NCBI RefSeq assembly: GCF_001703635.1
Contig: NZ_LQZT01000048.1
Location: forward strand, 146,480 to 210,479
Origin: Parahoeflea olei
GTDB lineage: Bacteria; Pseudomonadota; Alphaproteobacteria; Rhizobiales; Rhizobiaceae
Length of the DNA stretch: 64,000 nucleotides
Direction: 5' to 3'
Position numbers and translations under genes: made by a program. Position 1 is the first letter of the stretch; every line of letters begins with the position of its first letter. Under the pieces are notes generated by a model, which worked only from the letters and a program-made list of their open reading frames with translations, was not told where the DNA came from and did not search any database. Shown here one piece after another: positions 45,649-54,790 of the stretch.

Positions 45649-47157
45649 TCACGCCAGACCTGAAGCGACCTCCTCCAGACCGGCGATATCCTCCCAGTGT
45701 CGCGAAACCTCATCCAGCAGGCGTTCGAAGATGGCGCGTTTGCGGCCGAGATAGCCTGCCACGGCGCCGCCCTCAGGTTCGATCTCCGCTCCCGCGGGCG
45801 CCAGATAGCTGCCGTTCGGCGCAGCTTCGTCATCCGAACCCGTATCGAGCGCGCCCGTGGCCACCGCCGCCAGGCCGCGCAGTGCGGTCTCGCCGCCCGC
45901 ATGGGGCTGCACCGGGCGCTCGAGCACATTTGCCAGCAATTGCAGGAACACCGGATCGCGGGCCACGCCGCCGCCCACCGAAACCATTTCCCGGTCGTCC
46001 GTGCCGAGATCGGCATGGGCCATGCGGGTGAGGAAGGCCACGGCTTCGCGCGCCGCCCAGCTGATCTGCTCGGGCGTGGTCCGGGCGCTCACGCCGAAGG
46101 CCGCCGCCGAGGCAAAGGGATGGGCGATCGGGGCGCGCTCACCGCCCGGCTCGAAGAACGGGTGGAGCACGACGCCGGAATAGGCCGGGCGGTAGCCGGG
46201 CTGCATCTCTGCGCCCAGGACCCGGGCCGCATGCCGGAACACGGTGCCGCCGTTGAAGGCCGGATGGAAGCAGAGGAACCCGCCACCGCCGGCAAAGCGC
46301 TGGACCATGCCGCCCGAATGTTTCCGCGGAATGGCGGCGGCCTCGGCGAAATAGCGTCCGTGAATTGCACTGGTGCCGAAGATCGAGGCGCGCGTCAGCT
46401 CGAATCCGGGACCGACGCCCAGGCCGACAAAGGTCGACTGCACGTCGCCGGGACCGAGAATGACCGGCAGGCCCTCGGGCAGCGCCATCCGCCCGGCCGC
46501 CTGTTTCGACAGGCCGGCGATGCAGGACCCGACCGTCCCGATCGGGGGCAACAATTCGGTGCCCTTCTCGAGCCCGAGCAGGCCGGGAATATCAGGATGC
46601 GCTTCGCCGCTGCGCCAGTCGCCCCAGGCGGGGAGCACGCTTCCGGATTCCGCGCACAGCGTCCCGGTCATCCGGAAGAACAGCCACTCCTTGAGCCGCA
46701 GCGCGTGCCGGATCGAGGCGAAGCGCTCGGGCTCGTTTCGCTGCAGCCAGAGCAGTTGCAGCGTCTGCGACGCTGCCGTCGGCCGTGACGAGGTGATCGC
46801 CTCGACCGCATCGAGCGCAGCGGGCATGGAGGCGAGCAGCGCCGAGGCACGGCCGTCGAGCCATGTCATCGCCTTGCCCGCCGGCTGGCCCTCGCCATCG
46901 AGCGGCCAGAGCCCGTCGCCCTGCGCCGTCAGCGCGAAGGCGCAGATCTCGCCCGAAACCTGCAGAAGGCACTGGCTGACAGCGGCCTCGGCGTCGGCGA
47001 TCGTGCGTTCCATGTCCTGCTCGACACGGTTGCCATGGCGTTCCAGCGCCGAATTTGGGATCTCGGCATGGGCCACGGCGCGGCCGTCCCGGTCAAAGAC
47101 CGCGGCCTTGACGGTGGTTGTGCCGGAATCGAGGCAAAGGACGAGATCGGACGCCAT
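45649..47157 (-). CDS. FGGY-family carbohydrate kinase
   Basis: A 502-aa FGGY kinase starting MASDLVLCLDSGTTTVKAAVFDRDG (phosphate 1 motif), with DGLWPLDGEGQP near residue 82, a WLDGRAS segment, and MVSVGGGVARDPVFLQLLANVLERPVQ in the C-terminal lobe. It is distinct from the LyxK-like kinase at 12560. It starts 12 bp after the class II aldolase stop and belongs to an operon with that aldolase and a D-2-hydroxyacid dehydrogenase. The likely logic is phosphorylation of a sugar or sugar acid, then retro-aldol cleavage or decarboxylation. Confidence 0.88.
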   Translation of the reverse strand: MASDLVLCLDSGTTTVKAAVFDRDGRAVAHAEIPNSALERHGNRVEQDMERTIADAEAAVSQCLLQVSGEICAFALTAQGDGLWPLDGEGQPAGKAMTWLDGRASALLASMPAALDAVEAITSSRPTAASQTLQLLWLQRNEPERFASIRHALRLKEWLFFRMTGTLCAESGSVLPAWGDWRSGEAHPDIPGLLGLEKGTELLPPIGTVGSCIAGLSKQAAGRMALPEGLPVILGPGDVQSTFVGLGVGPGFELTRASIFGTSAIHGRYFAEAAAIPRKHSGGMVQRFAGGGGFLCFHPAFNGGTVFRHAARVLGAEMQPGYRPAYSGVVLHPFFEPGGERAPIAHPFASAAAFGVSARTTPEQISWAAREAVAFLTRMAHADLGTDDREMVSVGGGVARDPVFLQLLANVLERPVQPHAGGETALRGLAAVATGALDTGSDDEAAPNGSYLAPAGAEIEPEGGAVAGYLGRKRAIFERLLDEVSRHWEDIAGLEEVASGLA

Positions 47158-47168
47158 GGCCTTGAAGG

Positions 47169-47843
47169 TCAGCCGGCCTTGAGCGCGCGTTCGGTGGCTT
47201 CCGACTGCTGCCCGTAGGTCTTGAACTTCTCCACCACATCGGCGATCTGCACATCAGTCAGAACCGGCGGCTCGCCCATCGGCAGGCAGTTCAGGTAATG
47301 GGTCGCCAGTTCCTCGACGCTGACGGCGAGCGAGAGCGCCCGGCCGATCGACACATGGGCCGCGATCACGCCGTGGTGGGCGAGCAGGCAGGCGCGCCGG
47401 CCTTCGAGCGCGACCAGGATGCGATCGGCCAGTTCCTGCGAGCCGAAGATCTCGTAGGGCGCGCAGCGGATGGTCGGGCCGCCCGCCGCGGCGATGGCAT
47501 AGTGCACCGCCGGGATATCCTTGTTGAGGATGGAGACCGAGGTGGCGTTGGTCGAATGGGTGTGAACGACCGCATTCAGGTCCGGGCGCGAGCGCAGGAT
47601 GTCGCGGTGAAAGCGCCATTCGCTGGAGGGGCGGACGTCGCCTTCGTATTCGGCATCCCAGTTCATCTGAACCACATGCTCGGGCACGAGCTTGTCATAG
47701 GGAATACCGGTCGGCGAAATCAGGAAGCCGTCGCCGTGACGAACGGAAATGTTGCCGGCGGTTCCCTTGTTGATGCCGAGCCCGTTCATGGCCCGGCAGG
47801 CCTCGATCAGTTCCGTGCGCAGTTTCAGTTCCAGGTCGGACAT
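47169..47843 (-). CDS. Class II aldolase/adducin-family protein
   Basis: A 224-aa zinc aldolase of the L-fuculose-phosphate/L-ribulose-phosphate family. GTAGNISVRHGDGFLISPTGIPYDKL (about residues 28-53) is the phosphate-binding part; VVHTHSTNATS supplies two His ligands near 93-95, and LLAHHGVIA the third. The acidic residue EWRFHRDIL is the usual catalytic or base position. Members cleave sugar 1-phosphates to DHAP or decarboxylate 3-oxo-tetronate phosphates. It begins 4 bp after the hydroxyacid dehydrogenase and ends 11 bp before the kinase gene, so it is the likely next step after phosphorylation. Confidence 0.88.
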   Translation of the reverse strand: MSDLELKLRTELIEACRAMNGLGINKGTAGNISVRHGDGFLISPTGIPYDKLVPEHVVQMNWDAEYEGDVRPSSEWRFHRDILRSRPDLNAVVHTHSTNATSVSILNKDIPAVHYAIAAAGGPTIRCAPYEIFGSQELADRILVALEGRRACLLAHHGVIAAHVSIGRALSLAVSVEELATHYLNCLPMGEPPVLTDVQIADVVEKFKTYGQQSEATERALKAG

Positions 47844-47847
47844 GCGG

Positions 47848-48900
47848 TTACCTCGCGCTATAGAGCGGTTGCTTGCCGTCAAGGATGCTTGCGACATCCG
47901 CGGCGATCATGTTGGCGGCTTTCGATACGCTGTATCGGGAGGCGCCGGCGATGTGGGGCGAAAGCGTCACGTTCGGAAGCTTCAGCAACGGCCAGTCGGC
48001 CGGCGGCGGCTCGGGATCGAAGGTGTCGAGAGCGGCACCGGCGAGATGACCGGACTTGAGCGCATCGTAGAGCGCCTCGTAGTCGAGCACTTCGCCGCGC
48101 GTGGTGTTGACGATATAGGCGCCCTTCTTCATCCGCTCGATGCGCTCGCGGCTGATCATGCCGCGCGTTTCGGGGGTCACCCTGGGGTGCAGCGTGACGA
48201 CGTCCGCCGTGGCGAGCAGATCGTCGAGCTCGACCTTGGTGACGCCCAGCGCCCGGTCCTCGTCGGTGAGCTGCTTGAACGGGTCAGAGACGATGATGCG
48301 GCAGCCGAAGGGAGCCGCCAGACGAGCGACACGCGTGCCGATGTCGCCGTAGCCGACGATGCCCAGCGTCAGTTCGCCGAGTTCCGGGCCGACATGGTCG
48401 ATATGGTAGAACTCGCGCCGGAACTCGCCGCTGACCACGTTGAGATGGCCGCGGATCAGGTTGCGGGTTTCGGCCAGCAGCGAGCCGATGGTGAATTCGG
48501 CGACGGCCGAGGCATTGCGGCCGGGCGTGTTGACGACCGTTACGCCGCGTTCCGCCGCCGCCGCACGCTCGATATTGATCGGCCCGCCGCGCGCGACCCC
48601 GATCACCTTGAGCCGGGGCGCATGGTCGAAGCTTGCAGCTGTGATCGGCGCCAGGTGGGTTACGAGGATGTCGATGTCGGAGAGGAACTCGAAATAGTCC
48701 TCGGGACGGCCGACGAATTCGCCGATCGGCAGCACCGGATCCTTCTTCGTCGACTTGACCGAAAGCGGCCAGCCGAGCTCCATTTCCTTGTAGGTCACCT
48801 GCCGGCCCGCCAGCTTTTCCTCCAGCGCCTTGCGGAAGAAGGACGGGTTCATGAATCCGTCGCCGATGATGCCGATAATCAATGGGTCAGTCCCCGTCAT
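47848..48900 (-). CDS. D-isomer-specific 2-hydroxyacid dehydrogenase
   Basis: A 350-aa NAD-dependent enzyme of the D-3-phosphoglycerate dehydrogenase-like family. The cofactor site is TLGIVGYGDIGTRVARLAAPFG near residue 180, substrate Arg in VNTTRGEVLDY near 265, catalytic Glu in DTFDPEPPP and His in LSPHIAGAS. ATG 48900 is used; the frame is open to 49020. It is the first gene of the kinase/aldolase operon and is divergent from an aldehyde dehydrogenase gene across a palindrome-containing gap. It probably oxidises a hydroxy acid to the keto acid that is then phosphorylated, as in tetronate pathways. Confidence 0.89.
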   Translation of the reverse strand: MTGTDPLIIGIIGDGFMNPSFFRKALEEKLAGRQVTYKEMELGWPLSVKSTKKDPVLPIGEFVGRPEDYFEFLSDIDILVTHLAPITAASFDHAPRLKVIGVARGGPINIERAAAAERGVTVVNTPGRNASAVAEFTIGSLLAETRNLIRGHLNVVSGEFRREFYHIDHVGPELGELTLGIVGYGDIGTRVARLAAPFGCRIIVSDPFKQLTDEDRALGVTKVELDDLLATADVVTLHPRVTPETRGMISRERIERMKKGAYIVNTTRGEVLDYEALYDALKSGHLAGAALDTFDPEPPPADWPLLKLPNVTLSPHIAGASRYSVSKAANMIAADVASILDGKQPLYSAR

Positions 48901-49040
48901 GCGCGCCGCTTTCGTTTTTCCAACCAACGGCATACCTCGCCCGGCGATCTGCCGGACATGCCGCAGCCATGTCTGTTTGAGGGAGGCCGGTCCGGATCGG
49001 GCAGCCTCTTCGAGGTTCAAACCAACTTGACATGTCTCTC

Positions 49041-49081
49041 CAATATTTACAACTATGAGGCCGCGATTTGTATAAATATTG
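49041..49081. promoter_or_regulatory. Large inverted repeat at a divergent promoter
   Basis: CAATATTT (49041-49048) and AAATATTG (49074-49081) are perfect 8-bp arms, extended by ACAA (49049-49052) and TTGT (49068-49071). They lie in the 257-bp gap between the divergent hydroxyacid dehydrogenase (48900) and aldehyde dehydrogenase (49158) genes and are AT-rich in GC-rich surroundings. A dimeric repressor site is likely. No regulator gene lies next to it. Confidence 0.5.
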
Positions 49082-49157
49082 AAAGGCGATTGTCAATGCG
49101 ATTCTCGCCCCCCCCGCAGAACGCCCGGCCGGCCGGGCCGCCAGGAAGGAATGCCCC

Positions 49158-50609
49158 GTGGAAACCACCTATCCGGACACGCAGCTCTTTATCGACGGGA
49201 CCTGGAGGGATGCCCGTGACGGAAAGGTCCTGGACGTCCGCAACCCGGCAACAGGTGCTGTCGCAGGCCGCGTGAGCCACGCCGGCAGGGCCGATCTCGA
49301 CGCGGCGCTCGCCGCCTGTGCAAAAGGCTTCGCCGCCTGGAGGGACACGCCCGCCCTTACCCGCAGCAGCCTGATGCGGCAAGCCGCCGCCAACCTGCGC
49401 GAAATGGCAGAGGAGACCGCCCGGCACCTGACCATCGAGCAGGGCAAGCCCCTTGCCGAAGCCAGGCTCGAGGTGCTCGCCGCGGCCCAGACCATCGAAT
49501 GGTTAGCCAAAGAGGCGCGGCGCAGCTACGGCACCCTGATCCCCGCGCGCGGCCCCGGGGTCACGCAGATGGCGCTGAAGCAGCCGATCGGCCCCGTCGC
49601 CGCCTTCACGCCCTGGAATTTCCCGATCAACCAGGTGGTGCGCAAGCTTTGCGCCGCGCTCGCCGCCGGCTGCTCCATCATCGTCAAGGGCCCCGAGGAA
49701 ACGCCGGCCGCACCGGCGGCCCTGATCCGCGCCTTCGAAAGGACCGAAATCCCCGCGGGCGTGATCGGCCTGGTCTATGGCGATCCGGCCGAAATCTCGG
49801 ACTATCTCATTTCGAGCCCCGTCATCCGCAAGGTCTCCTTTACCGGCTCGACGCCGGTCGGCAAGCATCTCGCCGCGCTGGCCGGGCGCCACATGAAGAA
49901 GACCACCATGGAACTCGGCGGCCATGCCCCGGTGATCGTCTGCGCCGATGCCGACATTGCCGATGCCGCAAGGCAGTTCGCCGCCTCCAAATACCGCAAT
50001 GCCGGGCAGGTTTGCATTTCGCCGACGCGCTTCCTGGTGGAAGAGCCGGCCTATGACGATTTCCTCGGCGAATTCGTCGCGGCGGCGAGAAAGATCAAGG
50101 TCGGAGACGGCCTCGCCGAGGGCACGCAGATGGGACCGCTCGCCAACGAGCGCCGCATACCCGCCCTCGAAGCTCTGCTGACGGATGCGGTCCGGCACGG
50201 CGCGACGATCGCCACCGGCGGCGCCCGCATCGGCAATTCCGGCAACTTCTTCGAACCGACAGTGGTCGCCAACGCACCCGTCGAGGCCCGGATCATGAAC
50301 GAGGAACCCTTCGGGCCCGTCGCCATCGTCAACCGCGTGGCATCGCTCGACGAGGCAATCGCGGAGGCCAACCGCCTGCCCTTCGGCCTCGCCTCCTACG
50401 CCTTTGCCCGGTCGGCCCGCAGCATCGAGCGGCTCGGCGCCGAGATCGTCGCCGGCATGACCACGATCAACCATATCGGGCTCGGACTGCCCGAAACCCC
50501 CTTCGGCGGCGTCCGCGACTCAGGCTATGGCAATGAAGGCGGCAGCGAAGCGATCGGCGACTACCAGGTCACCCGCTTCGTCACCCAGAAGACGCTCGAC
50601 CCGGCCTGA
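49158..50609 (+). CDS. NAD(P)-dependent aldehyde dehydrogenase (succinate-semialdehyde type)
   Basis: A 483-aa ALDH. The catalytic Cys is in NAGQVCISPTRF (about residue 280), the general-base Glu in MELGGHAPV (about 254), and cofactor parts are TPWNFPINQV and SFTGSTPVGK. The family oxidises aldehydes such as succinate semialdehyde, ketoglutarate semialdehyde or glycolaldehyde to acids. ATG 49158 follows AGGAATGCCCC. It is divergent from the kinase/aldolase operon and 63 bp before a molybdoenzyme, so it may process an aldehyde released by the aldolase. Confidence 0.9.
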   Translation: METTYPDTQLFIDGTWRDARDGKVLDVRNPATGAVAGRVSHAGRADLDAALAACAKGFAAWRDTPALTRSSLMRQAAANLREMAEETARHLTIEQGKPLAEARLEVLAAAQTIEWLAKEARRSYGTLIPARGPGVTQMALKQPIGPVAAFTPWNFPINQVVRKLCAALAAGCSIIVKGPEETPAAPAALIRAFERTEIPAGVIGLVYGDPAEISDYLISSPVIRKVSFTGSTPVGKHLAALAGRHMKKTTMELGGHAPVIVCADADIADAARQFAASKYRNAGQVCISPTRFLVEEPAYDDFLGEFVAAARKIKVGDGLAEGTQMGPLANERRIPALEALLTDAVRHGATIATGGARIGNSGNFFEPTVVANAPVEARIMNEEPFGPVAIVNRVASLDEAIAEANRLPFGLASYAFARSARSIERLGAEIVAGMTTINHIGLGLPETPFGGVRDSGYGNEGGSEAIGDYQVTRFVTQKTLDPA

Positions 50610-50672
50610 CCCGGGATCCGCCGGCCCGGAAGCCGGCAGCAAAGACCCACCCCCACGACGAAGGATCCCGCC

Positions 50673-52997
50673 TTGACCATCCGACAGCCTCTCTACCACA
50701 GCAGCCATTGGGGCGCGTTTTCAGCCATTCAGCAGGAGGACGGGCTGGCCATCGCGCCGTTTCCCGGCGATCCCGATCCCTCGCCGATCCTCAAGAACAT
50801 TCCGGCTGCGCTCACCCATCCGGCACGGCTGTCGCGTCCGCTCATCCGCCGTGGCTGGCTCGAGGACGGCCCCGGTCCGGACGCACGCCGCGGCAGCGAC
50901 GACTATGTCGAGATGGACTGGGAGCAGGCGCTGGAGCTTGCCGCAGGCGAACTCAAACGCCTCGGCGCCGGCGATCCGGACTCGCCGGCCGCCAATCACG
51001 GTCGCCACGTGTTCGGCGGCTCCTATGGCTGGTCCTCGGCGGGACGGTTCCACCATGCGCAAAGCCAGGTGCACCGCTTCCTCAACATGGCCTTCGGCGG
51101 CTATGTCGCCTCGGTCGATACCTATTCGACGGCGGCAGGATCGGTGATCCTCGACACCGTCGCCGGCAATTCCGGGCGGATCTCGCGCGAGGGCTGCTGG
51201 TGGGAGCATATCCGCGAGACCACCGAACTGGTGATCGCCTTCGGCGGCCTGCCGATCCGCAATCTCTCCGTGAGCCCGGGCGGCTCGTCCCAGCACATTG
51301 CCCGTGATTGCATCGCCGCGGCGCTCAAGCGCGGCTGCCACATCGTCTCGGTCAGCCCGCTGCGTGACGATATCGGCGGCGCCGACGAGATCACCCGCTA
51401 CCAGCCGCGGCCGGCCACCGACGTGGCAATGATGATCGGCATGGCAGGCCACCTTCTGGCCCGCGATCTCGTCGATCATGCCTATATCGCCAAATACACC
51501 TCGGGCTGGGAGGCGTTCCGCGCCTATCTCGAAGGCACAACCGACGGCCAGCCCAAGACCCCGGACTGGGCCGAGGCGATCTGCGGTGTTCCCGCAAGCG
51601 AGATCCGGGCGCTGGCCGAGGAAGCGGCGCGCAAGCGCACGCTCGTCACCGTGGGCTACGGCCTGCAGCGCGCCGAGAACGGCGAACAGCCGATCTGGAT
51701 GGGATTGGCGCTTTCGGCCATGCTCGGCGGCGGAAGCCGCAAGGGCGCGGGCTTCACCTATGCGATCGGCTCCATGGGCAACCATGGCAAGCCGCAGCTT
51801 TCCGTGCCGCTGCCGACGCTGCCGCAGGGCTACAACAAGTCGGGCGACTTCATTCCGGTGGCCCGCATCTCCGACCTGCTGCTCAACCCCGGCGCGGACT
51901 ACACCTATCGCGGCAAGACCCGCCGCTATGCCGATATCCGGCTGGTCTACTGGGCCGGCGGAAACCCGTTCCACCACCACCAGGATCTCAGCCGCTTGCG
52001 CCAGGCATTTTCCCGGCCCGACACGGTCATTGTCCATGACAGCGTCGGCACGGCGACGACGGCCCATGCCGACATCATCTTCCCGGCGACGATCACCGCC
52101 GAACGCGACGATATCGGCGCCAGCGCCGGCGATCCCTATCTGATGCCGATGCAGCGCCTTGCCGCGCCTTTCGGCGAGGCCCGCGACGACTACGACATTT
52201 TCTGCGATCTCTCCGCGCGGCTCGGCTGCCGCGAGGCTTTTTCCGAAAACCGCAGCTCGCGCGAATGGCTCGCCCATCTCTATGGCAAGACCGAAGAGGC
52301 GATGCGCCGCCGCGGGTTCGACGTGCCCGATTTCGACGGGCTGATGCAGGGCGGTCCGCTGCCGCTGCCGGTCTCGGACACGCCGAGCATGATGGAAGCT
52401 TTCCATACCGATCCGGTGGCCAAGCCGCTCGACACCGAAACCGGAAAGATCCTGTTTCATTCGGAGCTGGTGGCCAGCAGCGGCCTACCGGGCCACCCGG
52501 CCTGGATCGAGCCGCAGGAATGGCTGGGCGGCGCGCTGGCGCAGACCCATCCCTTCCAGCTCGTCGCCAACCAGCCTTTCGGCCGGTTGCACAGCCAGCT
52601 CGATTTCGGAGCGACCAGCATGGCGGGCAAGATCGACGGACGCGAGGTCGCCCGCCTCAATGATGCCGATGCCGCCCGCCTCGGCATCGCCGAGGGCGAC
52701 GTGATCCGGATCTTCAATGCCCGTGGCGCCACGCTGGCCGCCGCACGGCCGAGCGCCGAGGTCCTGCCCTCGGTGGTGCAACTGTCGACCGGCGCCTGGT
52801 ACGCGCCGCGCGACATCGACGGCACGGGGCTCGCCTGCGTGAACGGCAACCCCAATGCCGTGACCGCCGACCGCCCGGCCTCGCCCTTCAGCCAGGGCTG
52901 TGCGGGGCAGATCTGCCTGGTGTCGATCGAAAAGCTGACGGGCGATATCCCGCCCGCCGTGCCGCATGAAGAGATCCTGCGCAAGCGCGGCGCCTGA
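50673..52997 (+). CDS. Molybdopterin-dependent oxidoreductase, BisC/biotin sulfoxide reductase type
   Basis: A 774-aa DMSO-reductase-family enzyme with bis-molybdopterin. FGGSYGWSSAGRFHHAQSQVHRFLN around residue 113-135 holds the serine that ligates Mo in the BisC/TorA branch; FIPVARISDLLLNPG and the C-terminal binding domain (RIFNARGATLAAA) follow. There is no N-terminal 4Fe-4S cysteine motif and no Tat signal, so a cytoplasmic BisC-like reductase of S- or N-oxides is the best fit. The start is TTG 50673 with AAGGA upstream. No partner subunit is visible. Confidence 0.88.
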   Translation: MTIRQPLYHSSHWGAFSAIQQEDGLAIAPFPGDPDPSPILKNIPAALTHPARLSRPLIRRGWLEDGPGPDARRGSDDYVEMDWEQALELAAGELKRLGAGDPDSPAANHGRHVFGGSYGWSSAGRFHHAQSQVHRFLNMAFGGYVASVDTYSTAAGSVILDTVAGNSGRISREGCWWEHIRETTELVIAFGGLPIRNLSVSPGGSSQHIARDCIAAALKRGCHIVSVSPLRDDIGGADEITRYQPRPATDVAMMIGMAGHLLARDLVDHAYIAKYTSGWEAFRAYLEGTTDGQPKTPDWAEAICGVPASEIRALAEEAARKRTLVTVGYGLQRAENGEQPIWMGLALSAMLGGGSRKGAGFTYAIGSMGNHGKPQLSVPLPTLPQGYNKSGDFIPVARISDLLLNPGADYTYRGKTRRYADIRLVYWAGGNPFHHHQDLSRLRQAFSRPDTVIVHDSVGTATTAHADIIFPATITAERDDIGASAGDPYLMPMQRLAAPFGEARDDYDIFCDLSARLGCREAFSENRSSREWLAHLYGKTEEAMRRRGFDVPDFDGLMQGGPLPLPVSDTPSMMEAFHTDPVAKPLDTETGKILFHSELVASSGLPGHPAWIEPQEWLGGALAQTHPFQLVANQPFGRLHSQLDFGATSMAGKIDGREVARLNDADAARLGIAEGDVIRIFNARGATLAAARPSAEVLPSVVQLSTGAWYAPRDIDGTGLACVNGNPNAVTADRPASPFSQGCAGQICLVSIEKLTGDIPPAVPHEEILRKRGA

Positions 52998-53043
52998 GCG
53001 CGCGCGGCTGACTTCTGCAGCACGGGCAAAGACCCATGCAAAA

Positions 53044-53067
53044 CGGCCCGCCCCATAGGGCGGGCCG
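53044..53067 (-). terminator. Rho-independent terminator for the minus-strand aldehyde dehydrogenase
   Basis: CGGCCCGCCC (53044-53053) and GGGCGGGCCG (53058-53067) form a perfect 10-bp GC-rich stem with a 4-base loop. Read on the minus strand, it is followed by TTTTG. It sits 37 bp after the aldehyde dehydrogenase stop and 46 bp after the convergent BisC-type gene, so it may stop both. Confidence 0.75.
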
Positions 53068-53103
53068 CATTGGCCGAAGCAATGGATCCGAAGACCGCCG
53101 GGA

Positions 53104-54549
53104 TCAGTCAGCGTCGTTAGCCCAGCCGGAAATTGCCTTGGCTTCGAGGAATTCCTCGATGCCCCAGACGCCGCCTTCGCGCGCCCGGCCCGAGGCCTTG
53201 ACGCCGCCGAAGGGCGAGCCGGCGCCGCGGGACTTGCCGTTCATCTCGACCATGCCGGAGCGGAGCCGGCGCGCCATGCGGTTGCGCTTCGCGCCGTCCT
53301 GGCTCTGCACATAGTTGGTCAGACCATAGATCGTGTCGTTGGCGATCTCGACGGCGTGATCCTCGTTGTCGAACGGGATGATCGACAGCACCGGTCCGAA
53401 GATCTCCTCGCGGGCAATCGTCATGTCGTTGCTGACATCGGCGAAGATCGTCGGGCGGACGAAATAGCCGCGGTTGAAGCCTTCGGGACGGCCGGTGCCG
53501 CCGGCGACCAGCCGCGCGCCCTCGTCGATGCCCTTCTGGATCAGGCCCTGGATCTTGTCGAACTGGGCAGCCGAAACCACCGGGCCGATGTGCCGGCCGG
53601 GCTGGTCGGCGAGGCCGACCTTGACGGTCTCGGCGATCTGAACCGCCTTTTCCACCGCCTGGTCATAGACCGGGCGCTCGACCAGCATGCGGGTCGGCGC
53701 GTTGCAGCTCTGGCCGGAATTGTTGAAGCAGCGGCGGACGCCGCGCTCGACCGCCTTTTCATCCGCATCGGCGAAGATCACATTGGCGCCCTTGCCGCCG
53801 AGTTCCAGGCAGACGCGCTTGAAGGTGTCGGCCGCGGCCTTGGAGATCGCAGCGCCTGCCCGCGCCGAGCCGGTGAAGCTGATCATCTCCACGTCCTTGT
53901 GGGTGGACAGATCCGTACCCACGCCGACGCCGTCGCCATTGACCATGTTGAACACGCCCTTGGGCAGGCCGGCGGCGTGGACGATCTCGGCAAAGACGAT
54001 CGAGGAGAGCGGGGCGACTTCCGAGGGCTTGAGCACCATGGTGCAGCCCGCGAGCAGCGCCGGGATCACCTTGAGCGTGACCTGGTTCATCGGCCAGTTC
54101 CACGGGGTGATGAGCCCCACGACGCCGATCGGCTCCATGGCGATCCGGTCCTCGGGCGCATGCGGGCCGAGCGGACGGATGAATTCGATGTGATCGAAGG
54201 CCTTGATGAAGTTGTCGATGTGCCAGGTTCCGGCCGGAACCTGGTCGCTGCGCGCCATGTCGATCGGTGCGCCCATCTCCATGCTGATGGCCTGCGCCAT
54301 GTCCTCGGCGCGCTCGGCATAGATCTCGCGGATCTTCTTGACGTAGCCGAGCCGGACCTGGGGGTCGGTCTGCGACCAGTCCTCGAAGGCGGCCTTGGCA
54401 GCGGCCACGGCCGCGTTGGTGTCGGCGGTGGAGCCGAGCGAGATCACCGCGCAAGCTTCTTCGGTCGAGGGGTTGATGACCTCGCAGTCCCGGGTGTGGG
54501 TCGGCGCGACCCATGCCCCATTGATGTAAAACTCGCGCTTCTCGATCAT
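53104..54549 (-). CDS. Aldehyde dehydrogenase family protein
   Basis: A 481-aa ALDH with catalytic Cys in NNSGQSCNAPTRM (about residue 288), Glu in LELGGKGANV (about 256), TPWNWPMNQV near 150 and SFTGSARAG near 230. The sequence type is a broad-range alpha-proteobacterial ALDH, possibly acting on aromatic, betaine-type or aliphatic aldehydes. It stands alone, ends at a good terminator, and has about 240 bp upstream with no clear gene. Substrate cannot be told. Confidence 0.9.
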   Translation of the reverse strand: MIEKREFYINGAWVAPTHTRDCEVINPSTEEACAVISLGSTADTNAAVAAAKAAFEDWSQTDPQVRLGYVKKIREIYAERAEDMAQAISMEMGAPIDMARSDQVPAGTWHIDNFIKAFDHIEFIRPLGPHAPEDRIAMEPIGVVGLITPWNWPMNQVTLKVIPALLAGCTMVLKPSEVAPLSSIVFAEIVHAAGLPKGVFNMVNGDGVGVGTDLSTHKDVEMISFTGSARAGAAISKAAADTFKRVCLELGGKGANVIFADADEKAVERGVRRCFNNSGQSCNAPTRMLVERPVYDQAVEKAVQIAETVKVGLADQPGRHIGPVVSAAQFDKIQGLIQKGIDEGARLVAGGTGRPEGFNRGYFVRPTIFADVSNDMTIAREEIFGPVLSIIPFDNEDHAVEIANDTIYGLTNYVQSQDGAKRNRMARRLRSGMVEMNGKSRGAGSPFGGVKASGRAREGGVWGIEEFLEAKAISGWANDAD

Positions 54550-54790
54550 GTCCTACTCCACGTTGCGGTGACACGGCCGCACCTGCCGGCGGGCCGCCAA
54601 TATTCGTCGTCATACCGGACCCACATATGTGGTTCCGGAACTCATGCAAGGTCCAGACAGCCCGGCATCGCAATGCCAATTGCGCAGCATCGCCGGATCG
54701 CATGCTGATGTTTAGAGGGCGAGCCGAGGCGATGGCAACCACCCGCACGGAAAATTCGCGGGCTGACGGCGGGCACGGCAGCTCCCGCAG

